A stretch of DNA of 32,078 nt, taken from contig JAJECZ010000012.1 in the NCBI GenBank assembly GCA_022821735.1, forward strand, positions 1 through 32,078, read 5' to 3'. The stretch is from Alphaproteobacteria bacterium. Its GTDB lineage: Bacteria; Pseudomonadota; Alphaproteobacteria; Bin95. The notes under the pieces were generated by a model, which saw only the letters and a list, made by a program, of their open reading frames with translations, was not told where the DNA came from and did no database searches. Shown in pieces: positions 1-8,390 of the stretch (the stretch's first letter is position 1; every line of letters starts with the position of its first letter). A program made the position numbers and the translations under genes.

Positions 1-984
1 GTGATGGTGGCGACGGTCGCCTTCGGCATGGGCATCGACAAGCCGGACGTGCGCTTCGTCGCCCATCTCGACCTGCCGAAGAGCCTCGAAGCCTACTACC
101 AGGAGACGGGCCGGGCCGGGCGCGACGGCCTGCCGGCGGAAGCATGGATGCTCTACGGGCCGGGCGACTTAGCCCAATTGGGACGTTTCATCGACGAGTC
201 CGAAGCCTCCGACGAGCAGAAGCGCGTCGAGCGGGGCAAGCTGGAGGCGCTGGTCGGCTACGCCGAGGCGGCGACATGCCGGCGGCGCATCCTGCTCGGA
301 TATTTCGGCGACGGTTGCGAGCCCTGCGGCAATTGCGATGTCTGCCTCGACCCGCCGGAGATGTTCGACGGCACGGAGGCGGCGCAGATGGCGCTCTCCG
401 CGATCTACCGCACGGGCCAGCGCTTCGGCGGCGGGCACATTGTCGACGTGCTGCGCGGGCGGGAGACCGAGCGCGTCCTCAGGCTCCGGCACGACCGGCT
501 GCCGACCTTCGGCGTCGGCAGGGACCGGCGCGTCGGCGAATGGCGCTCGATCCTGCGCCAGCTGACGGCTGCGGAACTGGTCGCGGCCGAAACCCTGGAA
601 GGCTTCACCGTGCTCCGCCTCGGCCCGGACGCCCGCGCCGTGCTGCGCGGCGAGCGGCAGGTGCAGTTGCGGCTGGAGAAGCGGGAGGCCCGCCAGCCCC
701 GGCAGCCGAGGGAGCGCGGGGTGCGGGGGGCCGCGCCGGCGGCCTCCTCCGACCGGGAAGGCTTCGAGGCGCTCCGCGCGCTCCGCCGCAGGCTGGCCGA
801 GGAGCAGAACGTCCCGCCCTACGTCGTGTTCCCCGACAGCGCCCTCCACGCCATGCTCGACCGCCGCCCCGCGAGCCTGACCGAGATGGCCGAAGTCCCC
901 GGCGTCGGCGCGACGAAGCTGCGGCGCTACGGCGAGGCGTTCCTGGAGGCGCTCAGGGCGCTGCCGCCTCCGCCGACCGACTGA
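1..984 (+). CDS. recQ: ATP-dependent DNA helicase RecQ, 3' part
   Basis: C-terminal 327 residues of a RecQ 3'-5' DNA helicase, which acts in recombination and fork repair. The 5' part lies outside the window, so the apparent first codon is not the real start. Helicase motif V ([12 protein letters not shown], about residues 7-18) is followed by motif VI ([10 protein letters not shown], 34-43). A zinc site is formed by C93, C109, C112 and C115, matching the RecQ-Ct C-x(15-16)-C-x2-C-x2-C pattern. A winged-helix RQC region follows (about 120-220), then a charged linker and an HRDC domain (about 255-320). All expected C-terminal modules are present and intact. The last 32 bases overlap the end of the convergent AllA-like gene. 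Confidence 0.96.
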   Translation: MMVATVAFGMGIDKPDVRFVAHLDLPKSLEAYYQETGRAGRDGLPAEAWMLYGPGDLAQLGRFIDESEASDEQKRVERGKLEALVGYAEAATCRRRILLGYFGDGCEPCGNCDVCLDPPEMFDGTEAAQMALSAIYRTGQRFGGGHIVDVLRGRETERVLRLRHDRLPTFGVGRDRRVGEWRSILRQLTAAELVAAETLEGFTVLRLGPDARAVLRGERQVQLRLEKREARQPRQPRERGVRGAAPAASSDREGFEALRALRRRLAEEQNVPPYVVFPDSALHAMLDRRPASLTEMAEVPGVGATKLRRYGEAFLEALRALPPPPTD

Positions 985-1483
985 CCTCGACCACCCGCCG
1001 GTCGCCCTCGCCGAAGAATAACTCCGCCAGATTGTCTCCCGGGCCGCCGCGGTCGATGACGAGGAAATCGGTCTCGCGGCCGAGCGCGATGACGGGATGG
1101 TGCCAGACGCCGCGCGCATAGTTGACGCCCTGGCCGGCCTCGGCGAGGAAGGCGCGGAGGTCCGCCGGCGCCACCGTCTCTCCGGGCGGCGCGACGACGA
1201 CCAGGAAGGGCGCGGCCTCGAGCGGCACGAAGGCCTGCGAGCCGAGCGGGTGCTTCTCCACCATCGCGATTGTCAGCGGCATGGGCAGCGGGCGGGCGCG
1301 GAAGATGTTGACCAGCACATGCCCGCGTTGCGCCTCCACATCGACGCGGGCGAGGTCGTGGAAGCGGGTCGTCGAGCCGTCATTGATCTCGAAGTGCCGC
1401 GCACCGTCGGTCTCGATCACGTCGCCGAAGGGGGCGAAGGCGGCGCGGGTCAGGGGCTCGACCGGGAGGACTGTCTCTGTCAT
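953..1483 (-). CDS. allA: Ureidoglycolate lyase family protein (AllA-like)
   Basis: A 176-residue protein starting [20 protein letters not shown]. Features typical of the AllA cupin-like family are the N-terminal [10 protein letters not shown] stretch, VNIFRARP, the [13 protein letters not shown] stretch and [11 protein letters not shown]. AllA splits ureidoglycolate into glyoxylate and urea in purine and allantoin breakdown. The start at 1483 is preferred over longer upstream reading because the family alignment begins there. It sits 22 bases behind soxG on the same strand, so it is probably co-transcribed with the sarcosine oxidase genes. No other allantoin genes are visible, so the physiological substrate is uncertain. 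Its 3' end overlaps recQ by 32 bases tail to tail. Confidence 0.85.
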   Translation of the reverse strand: MTETVLPVEPLTRAAFAPFGDVIETDGARHFEINDGSTTRFHDLARVDVEAQRGHVLVNIFRARPLPMPLTIAMVEKHPLGSQAFVPLEAAPFLVVVAPPGETVAPADLRAFLAEAGQGVNYARGVWHHPVIALGRETDFLVIDRGGPGDNLAELFFGEGDRRVVEVSRSAEAAAP

Positions 1484-1505
1484 GCGGCTTTCCGCTTTCC
1501 CTGCC

Positions 1506-2111
1506 TCAGAGCGCGACGGCGGCGTCGAACTCGCGGCCGCGCTCTTCCAGCCACTCCCAGAAGGAGCGGGCGTAGCTGCGCGGGACATGGAGTTCGAAGG
1601 CGTCCTCGGCCCTGCGGTGGACGAGCGCCTGGGCGTTGCCGATGCGGGTGCGCGCCGCCCGGCCCGGAGGAAAGGCCGCCGGGTCGAGGTCGATGCCGGT
1701 GCCGGTCGCCAGCAGGTCCGCCGCGTGTTCGCCCGCGACGGTAATCACGGTCGAGGCGGAGGAGACGTTGACGAGCGCGCCCCGCCCGCCGGCGAGTTCC
1801 GAGGCGAGGCGGGCGGCGAGCCTGCCGTCGTCCGAAAGCGGCGCGACGAGACGCCATTCGTCGGGGCCGAGGCGGATGAGCAGCGCATCCTCCCTGCATT
1901 CCCGCGCCTCGCCCGGCTCCAGCGCCGGACCCGCGCCCAGCGCCGTTTCTACGGCCTGCGCGAAGGCCGGGTCGTCCACCGGGCCGCGCAGGACGAAGCT
2001 CTCCCGCGCCGGCCCCTCGCCCAGCAGGACGCCGCCCGCCCCGCCGGCGCGCGACCCGAGGTCCAGCCCCGCGAGCGCGCTGCGCCGCGCGTCGGTCGCG
2101 TCGTCAGCCAC
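1506..2111 (-). CDS. soxG: Sarcosine oxidase gamma subunit
   Basis: A 201-residue protein, the small gamma subunit of heterotetrameric sarcosine oxidase. The C-terminal half carries recognisable SoxG stretches such as [34 protein letters not shown] and the [20 protein letters not shown] region, ending in a [15 protein letters not shown] helix. The likely start is GTG at 2111, which overlaps the soxA stop codon by 8 bases and points to translational coupling. The reading frame stays open further upstream, but that stretch lies inside soxA and does not look like SoxG. The gamma subunit is structural and packs against alpha in the known enzyme; it carries no cofactor motif here. Confidence 0.9.
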   Translation of the reverse strand: MADDATDARRSALAGLDLGSRAGGAGGVLLGEGPARESFVLRGPVDDPAFAQAVETALGAGPALEPGEARECREDALLIRLGPDEWRLVAPLSDDGRLAARLASELAGGRGALVNVSSASTVITVAGEHAADLLATGTGIDLDPAAFPPGRAARTRIGNAQALVHRRAEDAFELHVPRSYARSFWEWLEERGREFDAAVAL

Positions 2112-5052
2112 GGAGGCGCACCCCTTCCGCGTCGTAGAACACCGGCGACACGACCTCCGCCGCCGTGGAGAAGCCGGTGACCGGCGAGGCGACATGGACC
2201 GTCTGGCCGGTCCGGGCCCGCCCGTTCTCGACCAGCGCCAGCGCGAGCGCGCGGCCGAGCGTCGGGCTGTAGCAGAAGGAGGTGACGTGGCCGAGCGGCG
2301 GGGCGGGGCGCATGTCGCCGCTCTCCGCCACCTGGCAGCCGGGCGGGATCCGGGCCTGCGCGTCGATGACGGAGAGCCCGACAAGCTGCTGGCGGCCCTT
2401 CCGGCGGAGCGCCGGCAGGGCCAGCGAGCGCACGCCGATGCTGCGCGCATCCGCCCGGACCATGCGCCCGAGCCCCAGATCGTCCGGGGTCGTGCGGCCG
2501 TCCGCCTCGGCGTGGGTGACATGCCCCTTCTCGAGGCGCATCACGCCCATCGCGTCGGTGCCGTAGGGGACAAGGCCGTGTTCGCGCCCGGCCGTCAGCA
2601 GCCGCGTCCAGAGCGCCAGGCCGTAATCGGCGGGCACGGCGATCTCGTAGGAAAGCTCGCCGGAATAGCTCATGCGGAAGACGAGTGCGGGCAGGTCGGC
2701 GACCGCGGCGGCGTGCACCGCCATCATCGGGAAGGCTTCGTCGGACAGGTCGAGTCCGGGCGCGGCCTCGCCCAGCAGCGCCCGCGAGCCGGGGCCGGCA
2801 AGGGCGGCGGCGAACCAGTGCTCCGAGACGTCGGTCGCATAGACCTCCAGCTCCGGCCAGACGGTCTGGAGCAGGTATTCCATGTGCTGCATCACGGCGT
2901 GGTGCTGCGCGGTTGTGGTCGTCAGGTAGAAATGGCTTTCCCCAAGCCGCATGACGACGCCGTCGTCGAACACCCGCCCGTCCTCGCGCAGCATCAGCCC
3001 GTAGCGCCCGCGCCCGGTCTTCAGGCTCGACATCCGGTTGGCATAGACGAGGTCGAGGAAGGCCGCGGCGTCGCGGCCCTGGATATCGACCTTGCCGAGC
3101 GTGCCGACATCCACGATGCCGACCCCGGCGCGGGTCTCGCGCACTTCCGCCTCGATGGCCTCGTCCTCGCCCGTGCCCTCGCGCGGATAGTAGCGCGGCC
3201 GGCGCCAGTGGCCGGCTGCGGTGAAGACGGCGCCCCGGGCTTCGTGCCAGTCGTCGGCCGCCGTGCGGCGCAGCGCGTCCTGGCCCTCGCCGATGAGGCC
3301 GGCGGCCATCGCGGCCATCGGCACCGGCGTGTAGGGCGGGCGGAAGGTCGTCGTCCCGGTTCGGGCCACGGGGCGTCCGAGCGCCTCGGACAAGAGGACG
3401 AGGCCCGCCATGCCGGAGGTCTTGCCCTGGTCGGTGCCCATGCCGAGCGCGGTATAGCGCTTGACGTGCTCGACCGAGCGGTAGCCCTCGCGCGCGGCGA
3501 GCTCCACATCCGCCGCGGTCACGTCATATTGCAGGTCGACGAAGCGCTTGCCGCCGCCCAGCTGCCAGAAGACGGGCGCGTCCCCGGCGCTGCGGTCGGG
3601 CGAACGCGGCGGCTCTCCGGCGGCCCGTTCGTGCCCCGAGGATGCGGCCGCGGCGACCCCGGCGGCCCAGCCTTCCGCGAGGCAGCCGTCGAGGTCGAAG
3701 CGCCCGGCGGCCGCGCCTGCGCTCCGGTTCGCGCCGCCCGGCCGGTCGGGCAGGATCAGTCCCCGTTCCTCGTCGTAGCTGAGGCTGCCGCGCGCCTGGG
3801 CGTGCAGATGCACCGCCGGGCTCCAGCCACCGGCGACGGCCACCAGGTCGCAGGCGATGCGTTCGCCCCTGTCGCCCGCCCGGCCGTCCGTCCGGCGAAG
3901 CAGCGCGCCGCGCACCCGGCGGCTCCCGAATGCCCGCTCGACGGCCCGGCCCGCGCGGCAGGGCAGGTCCGGCGCTTCGCTGTCGGGCCGGGTATCGGCG
4001 ACGGCGGCAATCGAGACGCCCGCGCTCCGCAGCAGCCGGGCCACGCTGTAGATGCTGTCATTGTTGCCCGCGATCACGGCGCGCCGCCCGGCCAGCACGC
4101 CGTAGGCATGGGCATAGCCGCCGGCCGCGGATGCCGACATGACGCCCGGCCGGTCGTTTCCGGCGAAGAGCAGCGGGCGCTCATGCGCGCCGGCGGCGAT
4201 CACCACTTCCCGCGCGCGCACGAACCAGAGGCGCGTTTCCGGCGTGCCGGGCGGCGCGTCCCCGGCCGCCCGCTCGGCCACCAGGAGCAGGTTGTGGTCG
4301 TAATAGCCGGTGACGGTCGCGCGGCGGAGCAGGCGCACACGGCTCATCCCTTCGAGCTCGGCGGTCGCGGCGTCGATCCAGGCGAGGCCGTCGCCGTCCC
4401 CGATCTCGCCCGGCGCGCGCAGCAGGTCGCCGCCGAAGCGGACGTTCTCGTCCGCGAGCACGACCCGCGCCCCGGCGCGCGCGGCCGCCAGCGCCGCCGC
4501 CACGCCCGCCGGCCCGCCGCCCGCCACCAGCACGTCGGCATTGACGCGCCGCTTGGCGTGGAAGGCACCGTCCGGCGCGGGCGGGGCCGGCCCGAAGCCC
4601 GCCAGGCGGCGAAGCAGCGGTTCGTAGAGCGCGAGCCACCAGCGCGCCGGCCACATGAAGGTCTTGTAGTAGAACCCCGCGGGCAGGATGCCGCCGGCAA
4701 GGCCGAGCGCGCCGCCGAGGTCCCAGGCGACGGAGGGCCAGGCGTTCTGCCCGGAGGCTTCGAGGCCTTCCGAGAGCGGAATCTCCGTCGCCTTCAGGTT
4801 CGGCCGGGCCTCCTCCCCGATGCCCGCGGTGACCATGACGTTGGGTTCTTCCGCGCCGAAGCCCCAGACGCCGCGCGGGCGGTGGTATTTGAAGCTCCGC
4901 GCCGCGATGCGCACGCCCGCCGCCAGCAGCCCGGAGGCCAGGCTGTCGCCGCGATATCCTTCATGGCGGTGGCCGTCGAAGTCGAATCGCAGCGGCCCCG
5001 TGCGGTCGATCAGGTGGCCGCCCTCTGCCGTGCGGAAGGGCTGGCGCCTCAT
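2104..5052 (-). CDS. soxA: Sarcosine oxidase alpha subunit
   Basis: A 982-residue protein, the usual size for SoxA. The N-terminal ferredoxin-like domain (about 1-100) lacks iron-sulfur cysteines, as in known alpha subunits. An NAD-binding Rossmann segment begins near residue 172 with VLVAGGGPAGVAAALAA. A disulfide-oxidoreductase-like domain follows, and the C-terminal 390 or so residues form a GcvT-like folate-binding domain (for example GVGIVDVGTLGKVDIQGRDA). The holoenzyme demethylates sarcosine to glycine, transferring the methyl carbon to tetrahydrofolate and making H2O2. The start ATG at 5052 overlaps the soxD stop as ATGA. A very long open frame on the opposite strand is only a codon-bias shadow. 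Confidence 0.97.
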   Translation of the reverse strand: MRRQPFRTAEGGHLIDRTGPLRFDFDGHRHEGYRGDSLASGLLAAGVRIAARSFKYHRPRGVWGFGAEEPNVMVTAGIGEEARPNLKATEIPLSEGLEASGQNAWPSVAWDLGGALGLAGGILPAGFYYKTFMWPARWWLALYEPLLRRLAGFGPAPPAPDGAFHAKRRVNADVLVAGGGPAGVAAALAAARAGARVVLADENVRFGGDLLRAPGEIGDGDGLAWIDAATAELEGMSRVRLLRRATVTGYYDHNLLLVAERAAGDAPPGTPETRLWFVRAREVVIAAGAHERPLLFAGNDRPGVMSASAAGGYAHAYGVLAGRRAVIAGNNDSIYSVARLLRSAGVSIAAVADTRPDSEAPDLPCRAGRAVERAFGSRRVRGALLRRTDGRAGDRGERIACDLVAVAGGWSPAVHLHAQARGSLSYDEERGLILPDRPGGANRSAGAAAGRFDLDGCLAEGWAAGVAAAASSGHERAAGEPPRSPDRSAGDAPVFWQLGGGKRFVDLQYDVTAADVELAAREGYRSVEHVKRYTALGMGTDQGKTSGMAGLVLLSEALGRPVARTGTTTFRPPYTPVPMAAMAAGLIGEGQDALRRTAADDWHEARGAVFTAAGHWRRPRYYPREGTGEDEAIEAEVRETRAGVGIVDVGTLGKVDIQGRDAAAFLDLVYANRMSSLKTGRGRYGLMLREDGRVFDDGVVMRLGESHFYLTTTTAQHHAVMQHMEYLLQTVWPELEVYATDVSEHWFAAALAGPGSRALLGEAAPGLDLSDEAFPMMAVHAAAVADLPALVFRMSYSGELSYEIAVPADYGLALWTRLLTAGREHGLVPYGTDAMGVMRLEKGHVTHAEADGRTTPDDLGLGRMVRADARSIGVRSLALPALRRKGRQQLVGLSVIDAQARIPPGCQVAESGDMRPAPPLGHVTSFCYSPTLGRALALALVENGRARTGQTVHVASPVTGFSTAAEVVSPVFYDAEGVRLRG

Positions 5053-5309
5053 GGCCGGCTCAACCGCGCCGAGCGGAGCTCGTGGGTCCAGGTATCGCGC
5101 TCGACCGTCAGCCAGCGCCGGCAGCCGTCGCGGTGGAACCAGAGTTCGCGATGCGGGCCCTTCGGGTTGTCGTGGAAGCAGAGATAGTCGGTCCAGGCCT
5201 CGTCGGTCGCGGCCCCGGGGTCCGCCGGACGCTCGTTTCCGGCCTCGCCGCCATAGGCGAACTCCGTTTCGTCGCGGTCGCCGCAGAAGGGGCAGGGAAT
5301 CAGGAGCAT
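5049..5309 (-). CDS. soxD: Sarcosine oxidase delta subunit
   Basis: An 86-residue protein with the SoxD zinc site: C6 and C9 in IPCPFCGDRDE, and H59 and C63 in WFHRDGCRRW. These match the Cys-Cys-His-Cys ligands of the known delta subunit. Family stretches DYLCFHDNPKGPHRE and the C-terminal TWTHEL are also present. Delta is the small zinc-binding subunit that stabilises the alpha-beta complex. It starts 13 bases after soxB ends and its stop overlaps the soxA start by 4 bases, giving the classic soxBDAG order. Confidence 0.96.
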   Translation of the reverse strand: MLLIPCPFCGDRDETEFAYGGEAGNERPADPGAATDEAWTDYLCFHDNPKGPHRELWFHRDGCRRWLTVERDTWTHELRSARLSRP

Positions 5310-5322
5310 GGTCCGGGTCCCC

Positions 5323-6588
5323 TCAATGTCCCCACGCCACCGGTCCGGCGCCGTTTTCGTCCAGCACGGCCCCGGTGCGGAAGCGTTCGAGCGAGAAGGG
5401 CGCGTTCAGCGCGTGCGGCGCGTCGTTGGCTAGCGTCCAGGCCAGGCACCAGCCCGAGGCGGGCGTCGCCTTGAAGCCGCCGTAGCACCAGCCGCCGGTC
5501 ATGGCGAGGCCCTCGACCGGCAGTTTGGCGATGATCGGGCTGCCGTCCATGCTCATGTCCATGACGCCCGCCCAGTGGCGGAGCTGGCGCAGGCGCGAGA
5601 TGCGGGGGAAATACTCGCAGGCCGCCGACAGGATGTCCTCCAGCCGGGCGGGGCTGCCGCGCTGCGACCAGGAATTGTAGCCGTCGAGAGTGCCGCCGAT
5701 CAGCACTTCGCCCTTGTCCGTCTGGCTGACATAGACGTGCGCCGCCGCCACCGAGACGACCTTGTCCATGAAGGGTTTGACCGGCTCCGACACCGTTGCC
5801 GTGAGCAGGTGCGTCTCGATGGGAAGGCGGATGCCCGCCATTTCCGCGAGGCGGGAGGAATGACCGGCGACCGCGAGGCCGACGCGGCCGGCCCCGATGG
5901 GGCCGCGGCTGGTCTGCAGCCCGGTAACCCGGCCGGCCTCGACATCGATGCCCGTCACCTCGCAGTCCTGGATGATGTCCACCCCCAGCGCATCGGCGGC
6001 GCGCGCGTAGCCCCAGGCGACCGCATCGTGGCGGGCGACGCCGCCACGCGGCTGGATGACCCCGCCGACGATGGGATGGCGGATTCCGGGCGAGAGGTCG
6101 AGCGCGGGCACGAGCCGCGCAAGGTCGGCCCGGGTCAGCAGTTCCGCGTCGATGCCGGCGTAGCGCATGCCGTTGTGGCGCCGGATCCAGTAGTCGCGCT
6201 GGGCGTCGGTATGGAAGACATTGATGACGCCGCGCGGCGAGAACATCACATTGTAGTTGAGGTCGCGGCTCAGCCCCTCCCAGAGCTTCAGCGAGTGTTC
6301 GTAGAAGCGCTGGTTCTCCGGCAGCAGGTAGTTGGAGCGCACGATGGTGGTGTTGCGCCCGGTATTGCCGCCGCCGATCCAGCCCCGCTCCAGCACCGCG
6401 ACATTCGTTATGCCGTGGTTGCGGGCGAGGTAGTAGGCCGCGGCGAGGCCGTGGCCGCCGCCGCCGACGATGACGACGTCGTAGGAGGATTTCGGCTCCG
6501 GAGCGCGCCACGCCGGCTGCCAGTCCCGATGCCCGGAGAGCGCACCCCGGAGAAGGGAAAAGATCGAATAGCGCTGCATTGCGGCCAT
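5323..6588 (-). CDS. soxB: Sarcosine oxidase beta subunit
   Basis: A 421-residue flavoprotein of the DAO family. An FAD-binding dinucleotide motif is at about residues 38-50 ([13 protein letters not shown]), with [20 protein letters not shown] just after. [19 protein letters not shown] includes H187, in the position of the histidine that covalently holds FMN in characterised beta subunits (inferred from family knowledge). This subunit oxidises sarcosine and passes electrons to oxygen. The start at 6588 has GGGG just upstream; a second in-frame ATG at 6579 gives [20 protein letters not shown], where the family usually begins, so either may be used. First gene of the leftward sox operon. Confidence 0.96.
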   Translation of the reverse strand: MAAMQRYSIFSLLRGALSGHRDWQPAWRAPEPKSSYDVVIVGGGGHGLAAAYYLARNHGITNVAVLERGWIGGGNTGRNTTIVRSNYLLPENQRFYEHSLKLWEGLSRDLNYNVMFSPRGVINVFHTDAQRDYWIRRHNGMRYAGIDAELLTRADLARLVPALDLSPGIRHPIVGGVIQPRGGVARHDAVAWGYARAADALGVDIIQDCEVTGIDVEAGRVTGLQTSRGPIGAGRVGLAVAGHSSRLAEMAGIRLPIETHLLTATVSEPVKPFMDKVVSVAAAHVYVSQTDKGEVLIGGTLDGYNSWSQRGSPARLEDILSAACEYFPRISRLRQLRHWAGVMDMSMDGSPIIAKLPVEGLAMTGGWCYGGFKATPASGWCLAWTLANDAPHALNAPFSLERFRTGAVLDENGAGPVAWGH

Positions 6589-6646
6589 TCTACCCCGGAT
6601 TTCCCGCTGCGGTCATGGTCCCGTCGCCGCCCCGGCGCCGGGTCGG

Positions 6647-6675
6647 TTGACCCTCGCGGAACCGGCCGCCAGATT
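6647..6675 (+). promoter_or_regulatory. Weak candidate sigma-70 promoter for the enoyl-CoA hydratase gene
   Basis: TTGACC at 6647-6652, a 17-base spacer, then CAGATT at 6670-6675. The -35 is close to consensus but the -10 is poor (3 of 6). It lies in the divergent gap between soxB and the hydratase gene and is the only plausible pair I see there for the rightward gene. Confidence 0.35.
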
Positions 6676-6720
6676 CGCGCCTCCTCGAATGTTGCCGAAA
6701 TGGAGGCGCAAGCGCACCCG

Positions 6721-7497
6721 ATGAGCTACGAACATATCCTGGTCGAAACCCGGGGGGCGGTCGGCATCGTCACCCTGAACCGCCCGGAAGCGCTGAATGC
6801 GCTCTGCGCGAAGCTGATTGAGGAGTTGGCCGGGGCGCTCGACGGCTTCGAGGCCGACGACGCCATCGGCTGCGTCGTGGTGACGGGCTCCGAGCGCGCC
6901 TTCGCCGCCGGGGCCGACATCAAGGAGATGCAGCCCAAGACCTATATGGACGCCTATCTGGAGGACTTCATCACCGTTGGCTGGGAGCGGGTGACGGGCT
7001 GCCGCAAGCCGGTGATCGCCGCGGTGGCGGGCTACGCGCTCGGCGGCGGCTGCGAGATGGCGATGATGTGCGATTTCATCATCGCCGCCGACACGGCGCG
7101 GTTCGGCCAGCCGGAGATCAACCTCGGCGCGCTGCCGGGTGGCGGCGGCACGCAGCGCCTCGCGCGCTTCATCGGCAAGTCGAAGACCATGGACATGTGC
7201 CTGACGGGCCGGATGATGGATGCGGCCGAGGCCGAGCGCGCCGGCCTGGTGAGCCGGGTGGTGCCGGCCGACGAGCTGATCGACAAGGCGGTCGAGGTTG
7301 CGGCGTCGATCGCGGCCAAGTCGCGTCCTGCCGCGATGATTACCAAGGAATGCGTCAACCGCGCCTACGAGATGCCGCTCTCCGAGGGGGTGAAGTTCGA
7401 GCGGCGCATGTTCCACTCGACCTTCGCGACCGAGGACCAGAAGGAAGGCATGGCCGCCTTCATCGAAAAGCGCGAGCCCGTCTTCAAGGGGCGGTAG
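6721..7497 (+). CDS. Enoyl-CoA hydratase
   Basis: A 258-residue crotonase-fold protein. Both catalytic glutamates of active enoyl-CoA hydratases are present: E112 in [10 protein letters not shown] and E132 in [19 protein letters not shown]. The oxyanion-hole stretch [10 protein letters not shown] is at about 61-70. It should hydrate trans-2-enoyl-CoA to 3-hydroxyacyl-CoA in beta-oxidation or amino-acid catabolism; which pathway cannot be told. The start [12 protein letters not shown] is the family start. An in-frame ATG at 6700 would add seven residues; the GGAGG at 6702-6706 overlaps that ATG and lies 14 bases before the chosen one. Monocistronic, followed by a strong terminator. Confidence 0.94.
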   Translation: MSYEHILVETRGAVGIVTLNRPEALNALCAKLIEELAGALDGFEADDAIGCVVVTGSERAFAAGADIKEMQPKTYMDAYLEDFITVGWERVTGCRKPVIAAVAGYALGGGCEMAMMCDFIIAADTARFGQPEINLGALPGGGGTQRLARFIGKSKTMDMCLTGRMMDAAEAERAGLVSRVVPADELIDKAVEVAASIAAKSRPAAMITKECVNRAYEMPLSEGVKFERRMFHSTFATEDQKEGMAAFIEKREPVFKGR

Positions 7498-7565
7498 GGC
7501 AGGCCTGAAGGCGGTCCCCGTTTCGCCTTCCGAACGACTGACTGCCATCCCGGTGGCTGGATATG

Positions 7566-7591
7566 CGAGGCGGGCTTCGCCGCCTCGTTTT
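7566..7591 (+). terminator. Rho-independent terminator after the enoyl-CoA hydratase gene
   Basis: An 8-bp perfect stem CGAGGCGG (7566-7573) / CCGCCTCG (7580-7587), 6-base loop GCTTCG, followed by TTTT at 7588-7591. It lies 69 bases past the hydratase stop and separates it from the DUF5131 transcription unit. Confidence 0.8.
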
Positions 7592-7596
7592 GCCTG

Positions 7597-7629
7597 TTGA
7601 CGAGGGTTTATAGAACATGTAAGGAACAT
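7597..7629 (+). promoter_or_regulatory. Promoter with SOS (LexA) box for the DUF5131 gene
   Basis: GAAC at 7613-7616, exactly 7 bases, GAAC at 7624-7627. This is the direct-repeat operator GAAC-N7-GAAC (GTTC-N7-GTTC on the other strand) recognised by LexA in Alphaproteobacteria. A -35-like TTGACG is at 7597-7602 and a -10-like TATAGA at 7610-7615, though these two are not a matched pair, so the exact promoter is uncertain. The box lies where LexA would block RNA polymerase, 18 bases before the start codon. GGGGAG at 7635-7640 is the ribosome-binding site. Confidence 0.7.
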
Positions 7630-7645
7630 TAATCGGGGAGTATGC

Positions 7646-8383
7646 ATGGCGCAACAAACAGAAATCGAATGGACCGACGCGACCTGGAATCCGGTAACGG
7701 GCTGCACCCGTATTGGACCCGGATGCGACAACTGCTACGCGCTGCGATTCGCCGAGCGATGGCGCGGCATTCCCGAACACCCGTATGAGCAGGGTTTCGA
7801 TTTGCGGCTGTGGCCGGAACGACTCGACGTCCCGCTGAAGTGGCGCAGACCTCGAATGATCTTTGTCAACTCGATGAGTGACCTCTTTCACAAGAACGTG
7901 CCGGCCGATTTCATCGACTCTGTGTTCGACACTATGGAACGCGCAAGCCACCACACCTACCAAGTGCTCACCAAGCGATCCTCGCTCATGCGCACCTATA
8001 TCCGTCGTCGCTACGGGGAACGGATGGCTCCGGATCACATCTGGTTAGGGACGTCGATCGAGGACCGCAGCCGCCTGAACCGGTTGAACCACTTGCGCCA
8101 AACGCCAGTGACGGTCCGTTTCGTCTCCTTTGAGCCGTTGCTGGACGACATCGGACCGGTTGACCTGACCGGTATTGCCTGGGCCATTGTCGGCGGCGAA
8201 AGCGGCCCCGGCGCACGCCCCATGCATCCCGACTGGGCCCGCACCCTGCGGGATGCTTGTCGCAATCAAGGCGTCGCCTTCTTCTTCAAGCAATGGGGAG
8301 GCCGACATCCGAAGAGCGGGGGACGGCTCCTAGACGGCCGGACTTGGGACGGTTATCCGGCCTCGGAGCGCTTGGCTGCGTAA
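7646..8383 (+). CDS. DUF5131 / phage Gp37-Gp68 family three-Cys protein
   Basis: A 245-residue member of the family first named from phage proteins Gp37/Gp68 (DUF5131). It opens with TEIEWTDATWNPVTGC and has the diagnostic cluster C20-x6-C27-x2-C30 (GCTRIGPGCDNCYA). Further family marks are FVNSMSDLFH, QVLTKR, WLGTSIED, RFVSFEPLLDDI, AIVGGESGPGARPM and FFFKQWGG. The cluster and the barrel-like motif order recall radical-SAM proteins such as spore photoproduct lyase, but the spacing is not the canonical CxxxCxxC, so an iron-sulfur or radical mechanism is an inference. No biochemical role is firmly known to me. It follows a LexA-type box and converges on tcmP with a 7-base gap. Confidence 0.9.
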   Translation: MAQQTEIEWTDATWNPVTGCTRIGPGCDNCYALRFAERWRGIPEHPYEQGFDLRLWPERLDVPLKWRRPRMIFVNSMSDLFHKNVPADFIDSVFDTMERASHHTYQVLTKRSSLMRTYIRRRYGERMAPDHIWLGTSIEDRSRLNRLNHLRQTPVTVRFVSFEPLLDDIGPVDLTGIAWAIVGGESGPGARPMHPDWARTLRDACRNQGVAFFFKQWGGRHPKSGGRLLDGRTWDGYPASERLAA

Positions 8384-8390
8384 CATTTCT

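Noticed and set aside
1636-5187. 1183-codon open frame on the + strand
   Set aside because: Antisense to soxA, soxG and soxD; low-complexity Arg/Ala/Gly/His-rich sequence without domains, as expected from high-GC third-position bias.
6613-7731. 372-codon - strand frame across the hydratase gene
   Set aside because: Opposite strand of a clear crotonase gene and its terminator; no conserved motifs.
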